Below are positions 25,918-40,253 of a DNA stretch of 64,000 nucleotides, piece after piece (position 1 is the first letter of the stretch; every line of letters starts with the position of its first letter). Source of the DNA: Pogonophryne albipinna. Lineage: Eukaryota; Chordata; Actinopteri; Perciformes; Artedidraconidae. The translations under genes and the position numbers were made by a program. The notes under the pieces were generated by a model. It saw only the letters and a list, made by a program, of their open reading frames with translations. It did no database searches and was not told the DNA's origin. The stretch is from NCBI GenBank assembly GCA_028583405.1, contig JAPTMU010000279.1:10001-74000 (forward strand), read 5' to 3'.

Positions 25918-26910
25918 TTCCAATGGGCTGGGTCCCAATATACCCAATTTTCCACTTTTGTTGATATTGTTCGAGTCACTTTGTCCAGCAGGTTTGTGAA
26001 TCCCTTCGTGTTTCAAGTGCTTTACCAAAGAAAAGGCTTCAAATGCAGGGACATGAAGCTTCTAGCGAATAGCATTAGATGTTTAACGGCCACCAACGAC
26101 AGCGTTCAGCCTCGTCGTCACAAAACGTCTCAATTCCAGAACGATAAAACCCTACAAAACCCCCAACTAAGTCAAGACACACTGTGGAATGACCTCTGAG
26201 GGTACAACGCAGTCTGGTATAATTGAGGTCTTTGCAGAGCGAACACACTGAAGGTAGATGTGGAGCCACGTGCTTTTAACCTCTGACCCCAGATCACATG
26301 TCTTCAGAGACTTAATACAAAAAGAAATCATGCTTCTGGGCCCTGAATGTGTTCCTTGCAGGACAGGAGACATCGGAAACAACACTGGCAAAGGATCTCA
26401 ACTTGCTTTGGTCATTTTTCAGTAGCTCTCCCTTATCGTTAATTCTACTTTGGCGCTTGTAATGTCGTCCCTGCTCCCTTTCACCCTTACACAAAGGTCC
26501 AATTACAATCCCATTATTAAAGTGACCTGGCCCGGAAGTTTCCATCATGTAGGGTCATGCAACATTGAGGCGTGTGTGTGCATTTATGTTTGTTTCTGTG
26601 TGTGTGCAACAGATGATAACACTACTAGTTGGTGCAGCATGCCGTTTCTGACCCACATATATGAGGCTGATGCTGCGACACATGTTTACAGCGGGTGTTT
26701 GCACTGCAGTATGCGACACTACAGAGAAGTGGCAAGTATTCATTTGGATTCAAGCCTCAGTCCAGCTCTCCAGCCAAATTGAAACCCAGTGGGAGGATCG
26801 AAAAGTGCACGAGGAGAGGAACACACACCTTTACACACACATTTGTGGGGTAGATCTGCTAGAGATGAGCCGTCATAATGCAAATGAATGCAACATGGGA
26901 GTGAAATATC

Positions 26911-27035
<125 letters not shown>

Positions 27036-27039
27036 ATTA

Positions 27040-27235
27040 ATACTAGTTGAATATGACATTTTTACATTTGTGTGTGTTTTTATATGTTGCTTGTGCTTTT
27101 TTAATCATGTTTTTCATTATTGTTTTATCATTTTACTCCCACTGTGTTATTTTATATTGTATGTATTCCCTGTACGGCACTTTGGTCAACTGAAGTTTTA
27201 AATGTGCTATATAAATAAAATAAAGATTGAGTTTG
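27040..27235 (+). mobile_element. LINE 3' tail
   Basis: It ends CACTTTGGTCAACTGAAGTT, then GTGCTATATAAATAAAATAA, the usual tail of fish L2-type LINEs. No coding part remains. Confidence 0.65.
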
Positions 27236-27504
27236 AGATGTCTTAAAACTGAGATGTTCCCTGTCAACACTAGAGGAAGAAGCAAGGTGCCAGGAGGAGA
27301 GGGAAGGAGGCCAGAAAGGAAGCTAAGCTAACCAGCAACCACCTTTAAGACTATTGATCTACACAGCCTGCTCCTGGGCTCTGTGCACAGGCAGGAACAT
27401 AACAACAGGACCATATGGCTGCATCGTCACGGAAACAAACACATGGACCAACCGGATCTCTGACTGTTTTTACAACAATGAACCTCAACTTGATATTTAT
27501 TCAT

Positions 27505-27815
27505 TTAAAGAGTCCCTAGTATGCTTTCTGGGGTTTTCCCTTCTCTGTTTCTATAGGTTTTAGTTCGTGCAAAATGGTCTGAAAAAAAGGCTAAAATCCC
27601 AATGTTCTGAATCACGGTGACATCACTACAGAACTCTCGCGCTTCTATTGGCTAGCGCTCCAACACATTGTACGTGATAGGCTAAGGGGGCGGGACATCT
27701 TTAAGCTGGTTGACAAATCACAACAGAGCCAGCCAGCTAACCAATCAGAGCAGACTGGGCTCTGGTTTCAGACAGAGGGTGAAAAGAGGTGCTGCAGCAC
27801 AGGCAGTATGAGAAA
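27505..27815 (+). mobile_element. TTAA element, family N, body without array
   Basis: It starts TTAAAGAGTCCCTAGTATGC. The body has CTTCTATTGGCTAGCGCTCC, ACATTGTACGTGATAGGCTA and GACAGAGGGTGAAAAGAGGT, the same as 30686-31018. It breaks off after CAGTATGAGAAAAAT, before the point where the 57-bp units begin in the 30.7-kb copy. Confidence 0.75.
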
Positions 27816-28124
27816 AATTACATATTATCTCTCCAGAGATTTCACTGTTGTCTCGTTATTTTTACATTATACGCAAATTCAAGAAATCGCTCTTCTGCTT
27901 CTGTTTTGGCTTTGTCATGTTTACCCCCTGCAGTGTAAATGGAAAGGCATTTTGCTGTGTGACTCTTTGTTGCATACAGTCAATACATGTCCTTTGAAAC
28001 CTTGATGTATCTCATTATAATACACACACATTACATATCTTGCAGCAGTTTATCACAAATCTTCCTGAATGAAGCACTGGCTGTCAATCACTGCCGCCGT
28101 GTCGCTATGGCAGCTCACACACAC

Positions 28125-28339
<215 letters not shown>

Positions 28340-29243
28340 GATATAATAATACGCTATTGATCAAGTTGGCTGTGTGACACACAGGCAGAGGAACAGTGGG
28401 TGAGTTGTTGATTTTCCAACATATATTGCAAGGTATTTATTCTTTTTACTGCAGCATTCCTCAACCTGCTTACAATATATTGTTACTTTCCTTTATCTGT
28501 GCAATTGCAAACATCATCTCTCCTGTAACATCCCTATTTGAACACATGTGCTCATTATAAAAGCACAAACTCCATGGAGATTTCGAGCTACAGTTGAGGT
28601 ACGACAAGCTACCTGTAGGTTGTATTATAGCAGCTTCATTCAGCAGCCTATATGGAGACTGTGGGAAAAGGGTGTGTGCCTGTTAAAGGGATCTTTGTAT
28701 CTGCCTGTGTCCTTGGTGCGTTTACAATCTTGTCTCACAAACGCCTTAAAATACTAATAATAAGCCGTTAGAAATAGTTTCCCCCATTGTGAGGATTAAG
28801 CAAATATCCAGTTTATTTAAGGCTTCTTCTGCTTTGACATTTTAAACCAAAACCTAGTCACTAGATATTTCTACTGCCTGTCGAAACTCATTTATCAAAA
28901 TATCACAAACTTCTTTATCTGTTGTTCTAATTCTGTACTTATTCAACAAAGTCTGGAGAGTGCTGATGCCAAACATATCCCCGTAGGAATGTGCCATTAA
29001 AAGTTACTATTGAAAATCCAACTCGTCGTAGCAACAGATCCATTTCCATGGCACAGAATACAAAGTTATTCTCAGAAAATGTTCACAAGACAATTTACAA
29101 ATGTTCTTATTCCAACTAACGCCAATTCAATAGGTTTACTTATAGTATCTCCTTCATGTTTGAGGCATGCCATCTCCAAACGTATACATCTATGTAATGA
29201 CTTCCATGCCCTTTCCTGCAGTTGTCGGCCTGCGTTGACTTAC

Positions 29244-29859
29244 GCGGGCGTGTCTCCGTGTGCAGCACCTGCTCCAGGTCGCCCAGCATGGTGAGGATCA
29301 GCTCTTTATCCAGCTGAGCCGCTCCTTCTCTTCGCCCTCCCTCCGAAACCTCTTCCTCCGCCCAATCCCCATCGTCCTTCTTCCCCCTCTTCTTCCCCTC
29401 TTCATTTGAACCACCCTCTTCCTCCTTTTCCTCCACTTCCCTGGACGTCCGTGCCGATTCAGTCCTCGAGTGTCCGCTGTACGACGCCCGTTCTTTCCGC
29501 CCGCCTGTGCACCTCAAACGCACGGGGATTAAAGAGTGCTCCGATTGAGAAAGCATTTTTGTGAGAGAAAGCGACAGAGATCGAGTTCTTGTTCCCCCCC
29601 TGGTGACCACCTCTTTCCTGGGGCTCCCCTGCAGGCTAGAGGGCGAGAACGACGGAGAGGAGTTGTGAGGTTTGGAGCTCCGAGGTTGTGTGTCGTCCAG
29701 CTCGAAGGAATAAACTCGCTGCTCGCCATCACTCAAGAGGGTGAGGTTAGTGAGAGAACGCTGTTTCACCCTCAGGTTCAGGTTGTCTGGAGGAGGGTTT
29801 GGAGGACGTCTCGCTGGACTTCCTCCCTGGTACACGGAGAACTCTGCGCCTCGCTTCAT
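29244..29859 (-). CDS. nav3: nav3 alternative first exon (NAV1-type N-terminus)
   Basis: An ATG at 29859 opens 205 codons plus one base, ending at a strong donor CCGC|GTAAGT. An in-frame stop lies eight codons upstream, and the ATG has G at -3. The protein starts MKRGAEFSVYQGGSPARR. Three segments match the first exon of NAV1 in the same order: VKQRSLTNLTLLSDGE (NAV1 KQKSLTNLSFLTDSE), LSQSEHSL (NAV1 LSKSEHSL) and LDKELILTMLGDLEQVL (NAV1 VDPELVVTVLGDLEQLL). In NAV1 this segment joins directly to the exon starting PESQRKRTV, the counterpart of EDPEARRMRTV here. The exon ends in phase 1, exactly like exon D, so either can splice to exon E. It would give a short isoform without the CH domain and SxIP region. 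The phase and homology are seen; promoter use is inferred. Confidence 0.85.
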
Positions 29860-30485
29860 CTCTCCGCCAACCTCCCTTTCCTCTCAGCCTCAGGGAGTGA
29901 AGAACCGGCTTTCTGCTTCACATCCTGGATGAGAGAGAGAGCAGATGAAGGGAAGGAGGAACCGGGGGATATGTGTTCCCGAATGTCTCCCAACCCTCTC
30001 TCTCAGGCATGTAACAATCCAGATCCATCCCTGAGCCGGTCCATGCTCACGTCCTCATGCTTTCTGCGCTCTTGGCTTTGTTTTCCTCCACCACAGTCAG
30101 CAGGGGCGTGGATGAACGACTCCCTCTCCTCTCGCGTCCTCTCGCCCTTTCATCCGTCCACCTTTTTAAAAACGACAATCTCTTTTCTCTCACACCTTCT
30201 GTCTCTCTGTTAGTTCCCGCCTCGCTGACTCTCTCTCTCTGACAGCCTTCCTCTCCTCTCAGCTGAGAATGGAGCCGGCTCACATAGCTCTGCTTGTTCA
30301 TTCCTGTGGTAACTCCGTCCCTCTCTCTCCCTCTCTCTCACCCCTCCCTCTTATCACCTCTCTTTCTCTTAATTCCTCTCATTCTCTCACTTCCTTATCT
30401 TCTCCCCCTCTCCATCTCCCCCATGCTGCGTGACAGCGAGTTGTTTGGACAGCAGCACCTGTACGCCGGCTGCCAGACTTAATTA
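29860..30485 (-). promoter_or_regulatory. putative 5' region of the alternative nav3 first exon
   Basis: This lies upstream (gene sense) of the ATG at 29859. An in-frame stop at 29886-29884 closes the frame. On the coding strand it is very purine-rich (GAGAGA and GGGAGG runs, best at 30170-30440). No TATA box or clear initiator was seen. Promoter function is inferred only from the alternative first exon. Confidence 0.4.
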
Positions 30486-30685
30486 AATGCCGTCTTAAGA
30501 AACCGAAGCAGCTTATCGTGGATCAACAATGAAACCACAGAACCATCACGCTCACATCAATTAGTGCTTGCTTTATTAGCCGTTACTGTCTGTTAGCAGG
30601 AAGCTGTTGCCTCAGAAACCATCTCAAGGTTTCCTTATCATACCGTACGTGTGAGTCACCCCTCTACCTAAAGCTCAGCCGTGTA

Positions 30686-33184
30686 TTAAAGGTGCTTTAT
30701 TATGTGTTTTCTCCCTTTCCTGTAGTGTGTTTCTATAGGTTTTAGTGCATGTAAAGGGTCTGCAGAGGCTAACATCCCAAAGTTACAGAACACGGTGACG
30801 TCACTACGGAAGACTTGTGCTTCTATTGGCTAGCGCTCCGACACATTGTACGTGATACGCTCAGGGGCGGGACATCTCTAAGCTGGTTGACCAATCACAA
30901 CAGAGCCGGCCAGCTAACCAATCAGAGCAGACTGGACTCTGGTTTCAGACAGAGGGTGAAAAGAGGTGCTGCAGTATGAGAAAAATAAAGAGCTTTTTGA
31001 ACATTAAAGCATGGAGACAGTAGAGACACTACATACTGATATACACCTGAACATCAGCAGGAGAGGACTCTTTAAAGTAGAGACACTACATACTGATATA
31101 CACCTGAACATCAGCAGGAGAGGACTCTTTAAAGTAGAGACACTACATACTGATATACACCTGAACATCAGCAGGAGAGGACTCTTTAAAGTAGAGACAC
31201 TACATACTGATATACACCTGAACATCAGCAGGAGAGGACTCTTTAAAGTAGAGACACTACATACTGATATACACCTGAACATCAGCAGGAGAGGACTCTT
31301 TAAAGTAGAGACACTACATACTGATATACACCTGAACATCAGCAGGAGAGGACTCTTTAAAGTAGAGACGCTACATACTGATATACACCTGAACATCAGC
31401 AGGAGAGGACTCTTTAAAGTAGAGACACTACATACTGATATACACCTGAACATCAGCAGGAGAGGACTCTTTAAAGTAGAGACACTACATACTGATATAC
31501 ACCTGAACATCAGCAGGAGAGGACTCTTTAAAGTAGAGACACTACATACTGATATACACCTGAACATCAGCAGGAGAGGACTCTTTAAAGTAGAGACACT
31601 ACATACTGATATACACCTGAACATCAGCAGGAGAGGACTCTTTAAAGTAGAGACACTACATACTGATATACACCTGAACATCAGCAGGAGAGGACTCTTT
31701 AAAGTAGAGACACTACATACTGATATACACCTGAACATCAGCAGGAGAGGACTCTTTAAAGTAGAGACACTACATACTGATATACACCTGAACATCAGCA
31801 GGAGAGGACTCTTTAAAGTAGAGACACTACATACTGATATACACCTGAACATCAGCAGGAGAGGACTCTTTAAAGTAGAGACACTACATACTGATATACA
31901 CCTGAACATCAGCAGGAGAGGACTCTTTAAAGTAGAGACACTACATACTGATATACAACTGAACATCAGCAGGAGAGGACTCTTTAAAGTAGAGACACTA
32001 CATACTGATATACACCTGAACATCAGCAGGAGAGGACTCTTTAAAGTAGAGACACTACATACTGATATACACCTGAACATCAGCAGGAGAGGACTCTTTA
32101 AAGTAGAGACACTACATACTGATATACACCTGAACATCAGCAGGAGAGGACTCTTTAAAGTAGAGACACTACATACTGATATACAACTGAACATCAGCAG
32201 GAGAGGACTCTTTAAAGTAGAGACACTACATACTGATATACACCTGAACATCAGCAGGAGAGGACTCTTTAAAGTAGAGACACTACATACTGATATACAC
32301 CTGAACATCAGCAGGAGAGGACTCTTTAAAGTAGAGACACTACATACTGATATACAACTGAACATCAGCAGGAGAGGACTCTTTAAAGTAGAGACACTAC
32401 ATACTGATATACACCTGAACATCAGCAGGAGAGGACTCTTTAAAGTAGAGACACTACATACTGATATACACCTGAACATCAGCAGGAGAGGACTCTTTAA
32501 AGTAGAGACACTACATACTGATATACACCTGAACATCAGCAGGAGAGGACTCTTTAAAGTAGAGACACTACATACTGATATACAACTGAACATCAGCAGG
32601 AGAGGACTCTTTAAAGTAGAGACACTACATACTGATATACACCTGAACATCAGCAGGAGAGGACTCTTTAAAGTAGAGACACTACATACTGATATACACC
32701 TGAACATCAGCAGGAGAGGACTCTTTAAAGTAGAGACACTACATACTGATATACAACTGAACATCAGCAGGAGAGGACTCTTTAAAGTAGAGACACTACA
32801 TACTGATATACACCTGAACATCAGCAGGAGAGGACTCTTTAAAGTAGAGACACTACATACTGATATATACCTGAACATCAGCAGGAGAGGACTCTTTAAA
32901 GTAGAGACACTACATACTGATATACACCTGAACATCAGCAGGAGAGGACTCTTTAAAGTAGAGACACTACATTCTGATATACAACTGAACATCAGCAGGA
33001 GAGGACTCTTTAAAGTAGAGACACTACATACTGATATACACCTGAACATCAGCAGGAGAGGACTCTTTAAAGTAGAGACACTACATACTGATATACACCT
33101 GAACATCAGCAGGAGAGGACTCTTTAAAGTAGAGACACTACATACTGATATACACCTGAACATCAGCAGGAGAGGACTCTTTAA
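30686..33184 (+). mobile_element. TTAA element, family N, copy carrying the 57-bp array
   Basis: It starts TTAAAGGTGCTTTATTATGT and ends GGAGAGGACTCTTTAA, so both ends finish in TTAA and are loosely inverted (TTAAAG). The unique body is 30686-31019 and the array fills the rest. The last array unit supplies the right end of the element, which suggests the array grew from the terminal segment. Confidence 0.75.
31020..33184 (+). repeat. 57-bp minisatellite, 38 copies
   Basis: GTAGAGACACTACATACTGA recurs every 57 bp from 31020 to 33129. The unit goes on with TATACACCTGAACATCAGCA and GGAGAGGACTCTTTAAA. As 57 is a multiple of 3, both strands stay open for about 728 codons (forward VETLHTDIHLNISRRGLFK per unit). 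An A-for-C variant (TATACAACTG) recurs at irregular multiples of the unit. Confidence 0.98.
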
Positions 33185-33318
33185 TAACAATCAAAGATAG
33201 AAATCAGCAAAACTACTTTTGAGATTAATCTTTCTTGTCTACAAATCATTTCATAAATGCTTAAATAAACATTTGAATGTAGGCAATTGTGGGCTTGTCA
33301 TGTGGTATTTGCAGTATA

Positions 33319-35192
<1,874 letters not shown>

Positions 35193-35670
35193 TTAAAGGT
35201 TTCCTATCATGCTATTTTTAGGCATATATTATGGGTCTCAGATATATCAAAAAATATATAAAAAACATGTCTATGATGTGTTTTGCTCCAAATACCAAAC
35301 AGATCATGCATTTCAGAAATCCCTCATACCCCTCTATTCCAGCCCTGTTTAGAGAAACGCAGATTTTGGGTTCTTAACTTAAGAAAAACACAGGTTAGCT
35401 CTGAGTGTTAGCGATGCTAATGTAAACACAGACCATATTACGTCCAAAGCGTCGCACATAGCAACGTTTCTGATTGGGCCGTGGGTCCACATTTCAGATA
35501 TTACGTCATATCGGACGCAAATCTGGATCAGCTCCGTTGTAGCCCCGTTTTTAGACATTTGGGTACGGAGGAAAAGAGACAGGGTTTTATTTTCTGACAC
35601 TTTGTGATTCTCCTGACACATATTTATGTATAAAAGACATTAAAAAGTGCATTTTGCAAGATAGGAGACC

Positions 35671-36793
35671 TGTCAGGATTCTCACGTTATGTCACGGTTG
35701 TAGTTTTGTATGTCTGGTTATGGGTGTTTTCCTCTTGGTGTATTGTCTGGTCCCTCTCCCTAGCCTCATCCCAATACCCCTCCTCGACTCCTCTCTTCCC
35801 CTCCTCCGGGACTTGACCCGGAAATCGATCAAGACACGCCATGTTGAAGGACGTCCCAATCGCTGAAATGCACACGGAGGAGTTGAGGAGGGGTGAGGGA
35901 GGAGACGAAAGGGAGGATACACGCGAGCAGACTACGCGGAAGTGTTTTCACTACTCGCGTAAATAAGCCCCGCCCCCACCTTCACAGCTGGTCCATTTCA
36001 ACAGAGGAAAACCGACAACTGGAAGATGAGTGGAAAAGCGTCACATAAATGTATAAGTGCTCACAGCTCCGTGGGAATTATTATGTGCAATTCATTTCTA
36101 AAAGGCTTTCACATTACTATAATTATATGTGTATTTAAATGTACATTTTACACCAAAACGGAACACCAAAGCAGGACCAACCATCATACATTGAGTTCCT
36201 TGACTAACAAGAGAAAGATTCATTCATTTAAATATTTAACAACAAATGGGCCGGTTCTAAGGGGTTCTTCAGTTGAGCCCGATGAGAGGGGATACAGCTG
36301 TGCACATGTCATCATTAACAGACGTCGTTTAAAAGTGACGTTTGAGTGAACGAGGACGTCCCAATTAATACCTGAGGACTCCTCTGTCCTCGCGTCTCCT
36401 CCTCGTGTCTCTCGCTCGCATCTTACGGAGGCGGAGCTAAGACGCAAGGAAGGGAAGCGAGTGAGGGAAAGGAGGAGTCGAGGAGGGGTATTGGGATGAG
36501 GCTCCTGTGTTTTTCCCCTGTCGTTAGTTTCCCTGGTGTGTCTAGTTGTCTGATTGTGTTCACCTGTGGCCCTTGTGTTTCTCCTCCCCTGCCCGGCTGT
36601 TTCTCGTCTCGTGATTATTCCTCCCTGTATTTAGTCTTGTCTCTTCCTGTGTTCAGTGTTGGTTCGTCTTTTGTTTGTGACTGAGTTCACCGGTGAGTGT
36701 TCTGTTTTGTCCAAGTTATTATTCTATCCTTGAAATAAAGGCAATATCAGTGTAATCTGCATTTGGGTCCTGCTTGCTTCACCCACCGTAACA
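35671..36793 (+). mobile_element. solo-LTR-like insertion with 5-bp target duplication
   Basis: It starts TGTCAGGATTCTCACGTTAT and ends CACCCACCGTAACA, so it has TG...CA ends. AGACC is duplicated on both sides (35666-35670 and 36794-36798). The right part, with GAAATAAAGGCAATATCAG and TGCATTTGGGTCCTGCTTGC, resembles fish Gypsy-type LTRs. No internal coding region is present, so this is a solo LTR. A TIR element interrupts it. Confidence 0.7.
35763..36502. mobile_element. TIR element with perfect 31-bp ends nested in the LTR
   Basis: The left end 35763-35793 starts GCCTCATCCCAATACCCCTC, and 36472-36502 is its exact reverse complement. The inside holds no transposase. A related sequence (CCCCTCCTCGACTCCTCGAC, TGACCCGGAAATGAATTCAT) lies at about 4430-4490. 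A target duplication could not be read. Confidence 0.8.
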
Positions 36794-37289
36794 AGACCTT
36801 TAAACCACACAATCACACAAAAGAATCAGACAGTACAGCTTGCAAACAGACGCTATTCTACAGTTCTCATTTGTACAGACTCCAGGGTCCACCAACACCA
36901 CCTGAAGAGCTGCAGATACAAATGACTTCCACCGGCAGCAGCATCCTGACTTCAGAAAACCTTCTTCCTGCAAGCTCCCCTCACCTCAGAGGATTCACAC
37001 ACACACAGAGAGATCCCTTACTATCACTGCACACAACTAAGTGGTCTAAAAATAAGAAATATAACAGATACAAAACACCAGAGCATCGTTCTCTGCACAA
37101 CCTGTAAAAAAATCCTGCAGCTACTCTTCACTATTCAACACTGAAGACTGCTCTTTGTAGTAGTGACAATGTAGAGCTAATGAATTATACGATACAACAC
37201 TGTTAATATAACCACTTGTTTCGTAAAGTGGGTAAATGCATCGTCCTCTTGCACCTAAAGCAACATTTAACACACATTAAACATGCTGT

Positions 37290-37530
37290 ATGAGGCAAGT
37301 GTGTGTATAGCACCTTTCAACACAAGGCAATTCAAAGTGCTTTACAACAATGAAAGACATTAGGAGAATTAAGAAATAGTGCAGCAGAAACATATTATAT
37401 AATGGCACTTAAAAACACTAATTTAAAAGCAAAGATAATAAAATATGAATAACATGCATAAAAGTTACAGTGCAGTGTGAGATATGAATAGTTCAATTAG
37501 AAGCAACGCCAAAAAGCTGAATAGATCACT
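37290..37530 (-). mobile_element. LINE 3' tail, reversed
   Basis: It contains GGCAATTCAAAGTGCTTTAC and then A-rich sequence with AATTAAGAAATAGTGCAGCA, the reverse complement of a fish LINE tail. Confidence 0.5.
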
Positions 37531-37556
37531 ATGCGAGCAATATTTCAACAGAGAGG

Positions 37557-39595
37557 CAGAGGTGGGAAGTAGTGGAGTACAAATACTTTGTTACTGTACT
37601 TAAGTATATGTTTCTGGTATCAGTACTTTACTCCACTACTTATTTTTCTGACCACTTTTTACTTTGACTTCTTACTTTTTGAACACAAATACCTGTACTT
37701 TCTACTTCTTACATGTTGAACCCAAATACCTGTACTTTCTACTTCTTACATGTTGAACACAAATACCTGTACTTTCTACTTCTTACATGTTGAACCCAAA
37801 TACCTGTACTTTCTACTTCTTACATGTTGAACACAAATACCTGTACTTTCTACTTCTTACATGTTGAACTCAAATACCTGTACTTTCTACTTCTTACATG
37901 TTGAACACAAATACCTGTACTTTCTACTTCTTACATGTTGAACCCAAATACCTGTACTTACTACTTCTCACATGTTGAACTCAAATACCTGTACTTTCTA
38001 CTTCTTACATGTTGAACCCAAATACCTGTACTTTCTACTTCTTACATGTTGAACACAAATACCTGTACTTTCTACTTCTCACATGTTGAACTCAAATACC
38101 TGTACTTTCTACTTCTTACATGTTGAACCCAAATACCTGTTCTTTCTACTTCTCACATGTTGAACTCAAATACCTGTACTTTCTACTTCTTACATGTTGA
38201 ACTCAAATACCTGTACTTTCTACTTCTTACATGTTGAACCCAAATACCTGTACTTTCTACTTCTTACATGTTGAACACAAATACCTGTACTTTCTACTTC
38301 TCACATGTTGAACTCAAATACCTGTACTTTCTACTTCTTACATGTTGAACCCAAATACCTGTTCTTTCTACTTCTCACATGTTGAACTCAAATACCTGTA
38401 CTTTCTACTTCTTACATGTTGAACTCAAATACCTGTACTTTCTACTTCCTACATGTTGAACACAAATACCTGTACTTTCTACTTCTTACATGTTGAACAC
38501 AAATACCTGTACTTTCTACTTCTTACATGTTGAACTCAAATACCTGTACTTTATACTTCTTACATGTTGAACCCAAATACCTGTACTTTCTACTTCTCAC
38601 ATGTTGAACTCAAATACCTGTACTTTATACTTCTTACATGTTGAACCCAAATACCTGTACTTTCTACTTCTTACATGTTGAACACAAATACCTGTACTTT
38701 CTACTTCTTACATGTTGAACTCAAATACCTGTACTTTCTACTTCTTACATGTTGAACCCAAATACCTGTACTTTCTACTTCTTACATGTTGAACTCAAAT
38801 ACCTGTACTTTCTACTTCTTACATGTTGAACCCAAATACCTGTACTTTCTACTTCTTACATGTTGAACTCAAATACCTGTACTTTCTACTTCTTACATGT
38901 TGAACTCAAATACCTGTACTTTCTACTTCTTACATGTTGAACTCAAATACCTGTACTTTCTACTTCTTACATGTTGAACACAAATACCTGTACTTTCTAC
39001 TTCTTACATGTTGAACACAAATACCTGTACTTTCTACTTCTTACATGTTGAACTCAAATACCTGTACTTTCTACTTCTTACATGTTGAACACAAATACCT
39101 GTACTTTCTACTTCTTACATGTTGAACACAAATACCTGTACTTTCTACTTCTTACATGTTGAACTCAAATACCTGTACTTTCTACTTCTTACATGTTGAA
39201 CTCAAATACCTGTACTTTCTACTTCTCTCATTTTCCAAACAGCTGGTTCCTTTAGTCTGAATGTGTGTTTGGTGGCGTGATCATTATTCTTTAGAGTCAT
39301 TGCGTGCCTATTGATTTGAACACGATCCGTGTATCCATCATTTCCTGGTCTTCTCTAAAGAAGAGGGACCAATGGAAACGTTGTCATGTTGCCGTTGTTC
39401 AGCATGGAAACATTCATTAGCTAACAATGACATTATTGTTCTATTAATATAAAGGGAGGTCAGGTACTCTTTAAAACAGCTGCTAGCTATGGGTACTTTT
39501 TACTGAAGTACATTTCAAAGCCCTGAGTATTTTTAAACACGAGTATCTGTACTTCTACTTGAGTAAAGGATGTGTGTACTTTTGCCATCTCTCTG
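37557..39595 (-). mobile_element. hAT-like element with 37-bp array, copy 2 (both ends)
   Basis: The left end is CAGAGGTGGGAAGTAGTGGA, and the inverted right end is CAGAGAGATGGCAAAAGTAC, read from 39595. The body at 39226-39595 is the reverse complement of 14760-15163. The array occupies the centre. An 8-bp target duplication was not clear. The element ends 46 bp from the exon D donor. Confidence 0.7.
37681..39230 (-). repeat. 37-bp minisatellite, 42 copies (inverted to that at 15.2 kb)
   Basis: GAACNCAAATACCTGTACTT recurs every 37 bp from 37681 to 39198. The variants are GAACCC, GAACAC and GAACTC, in patterns that repeat over several units, as expected from unequal exchange. Confidence 0.97.
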
Positions 39596-39642
39596 AATAA
39601 CCCACACAGACTCATCATACATGCATTGTTGAGCTGTTGTAC

Positions 39643-39758
39643 CTGAGATCTCCTCCAGGCACTGTTTGGCGGTCTTGCTGTAGACCAGCTCCCCCTTGGT
39701 GGGGCTGAGGCAGGGCTCTGCGGGGGCCATCATGGTGCAGTCGTTCTCTGAGAAAGTC
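39643..39758 (-). CDS. nav3: nav3 exon D (116 bp)
   Basis: The exon lies between the acceptor CCTTGCAG and the donor TCAG|GTACAA. It encodes TFSENDCTMMAPAEPCLSPT and then KGELVYSKTAKQCLEEIS. NAV3 carries SCTSPTK...YSKTAKQCLEEISG at this point, whereas NAV1 and NAV2 differ, so this exon is good support for nav3. It enters in phase 2 after MYR and leaves in phase 1; G plus GA from exon E gives the Gly of EISG-EDPE. A hAT-like element with a 37-bp array ends 46 bp downstream of the donor. Confidence 0.95.
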
Positions 39759-40253
39759 CTGCAAGGAATCGAAAACAAAAACAACAACACAGCAGTTAGA
39801 AAGGCAGGCGGAGGTGTCTGCTAGACTCAACTACAGTCATTTCTAAGGAGCCATGAAGGGAGTGTTTCAGAGCTGCTCCGTGTCTTATTCACTCTTTCGC
39901 TTTAAAAACAATGCAAGGAAATGTCATTTTGCTAAAGAAACGCGATTAAAAGGAATATTTTACCCAAAAAAGGGAGCCAAGCAGGTTCAAATACATGTTT
40001 ACTGTTTTCTTCAAGTTTGTATTTTGTTGGTCGAACACGCTTATTGTAAGTCGCTTTGGATAAAAGCGTCAGCTAAATGCAATGTAATGTAAAATAATAA
40101 TTTCCTGCAGGATTTGACAACGGATTTGTATGAATTTGTGTGTATTATGTATAATATTGTCTAACAATGTTTTTTTGGATGATCCTCGTGAAGGAATTTT
40201 ACTAGAAAATGTGTCGTTTAGCAAAAAGAAACACATTTGTTTATTCCATTATC

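Larger units (their letters stand above)
35193..36803 (+). mobile_element. TTAA element, family M, copy 3, interrupted
   Basis: The left end is TTAAAGGTTTCCTATCATGC at 35193. The body matches the 60445 copy (AAATACCAAACAGATCAT, AGCGATGCTAATGTAAACAC, ATTACGTCATATCGGACGCA). It runs to ATTTTGCAAGATAGGAGACC at 35670, and the last bases AGACCTTTAA lie at 36794-36803, after an insertion of 1.1 kb. Confidence 0.85.

Noticed and set aside
29140..29859. A separate nested gene at 29-30 kb
   Set aside because: Its sequence is NAV1-like and it ends at a phase-1 donor that fits nav3 exon E, so an alternative nav3 start explains it better.
31020..33184. CRISPR-like regular array
   Set aside because: The repeats are contiguous, with no unique spacers, in a vertebrate genome. 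They are minisatellites.
31004..33200. Open frames of about 728 codons on both strands
   Set aside because: They are produced by the 57-bp tandem unit, a multiple of three without stops. Both strands are open, there is no splice context and no family similarity.
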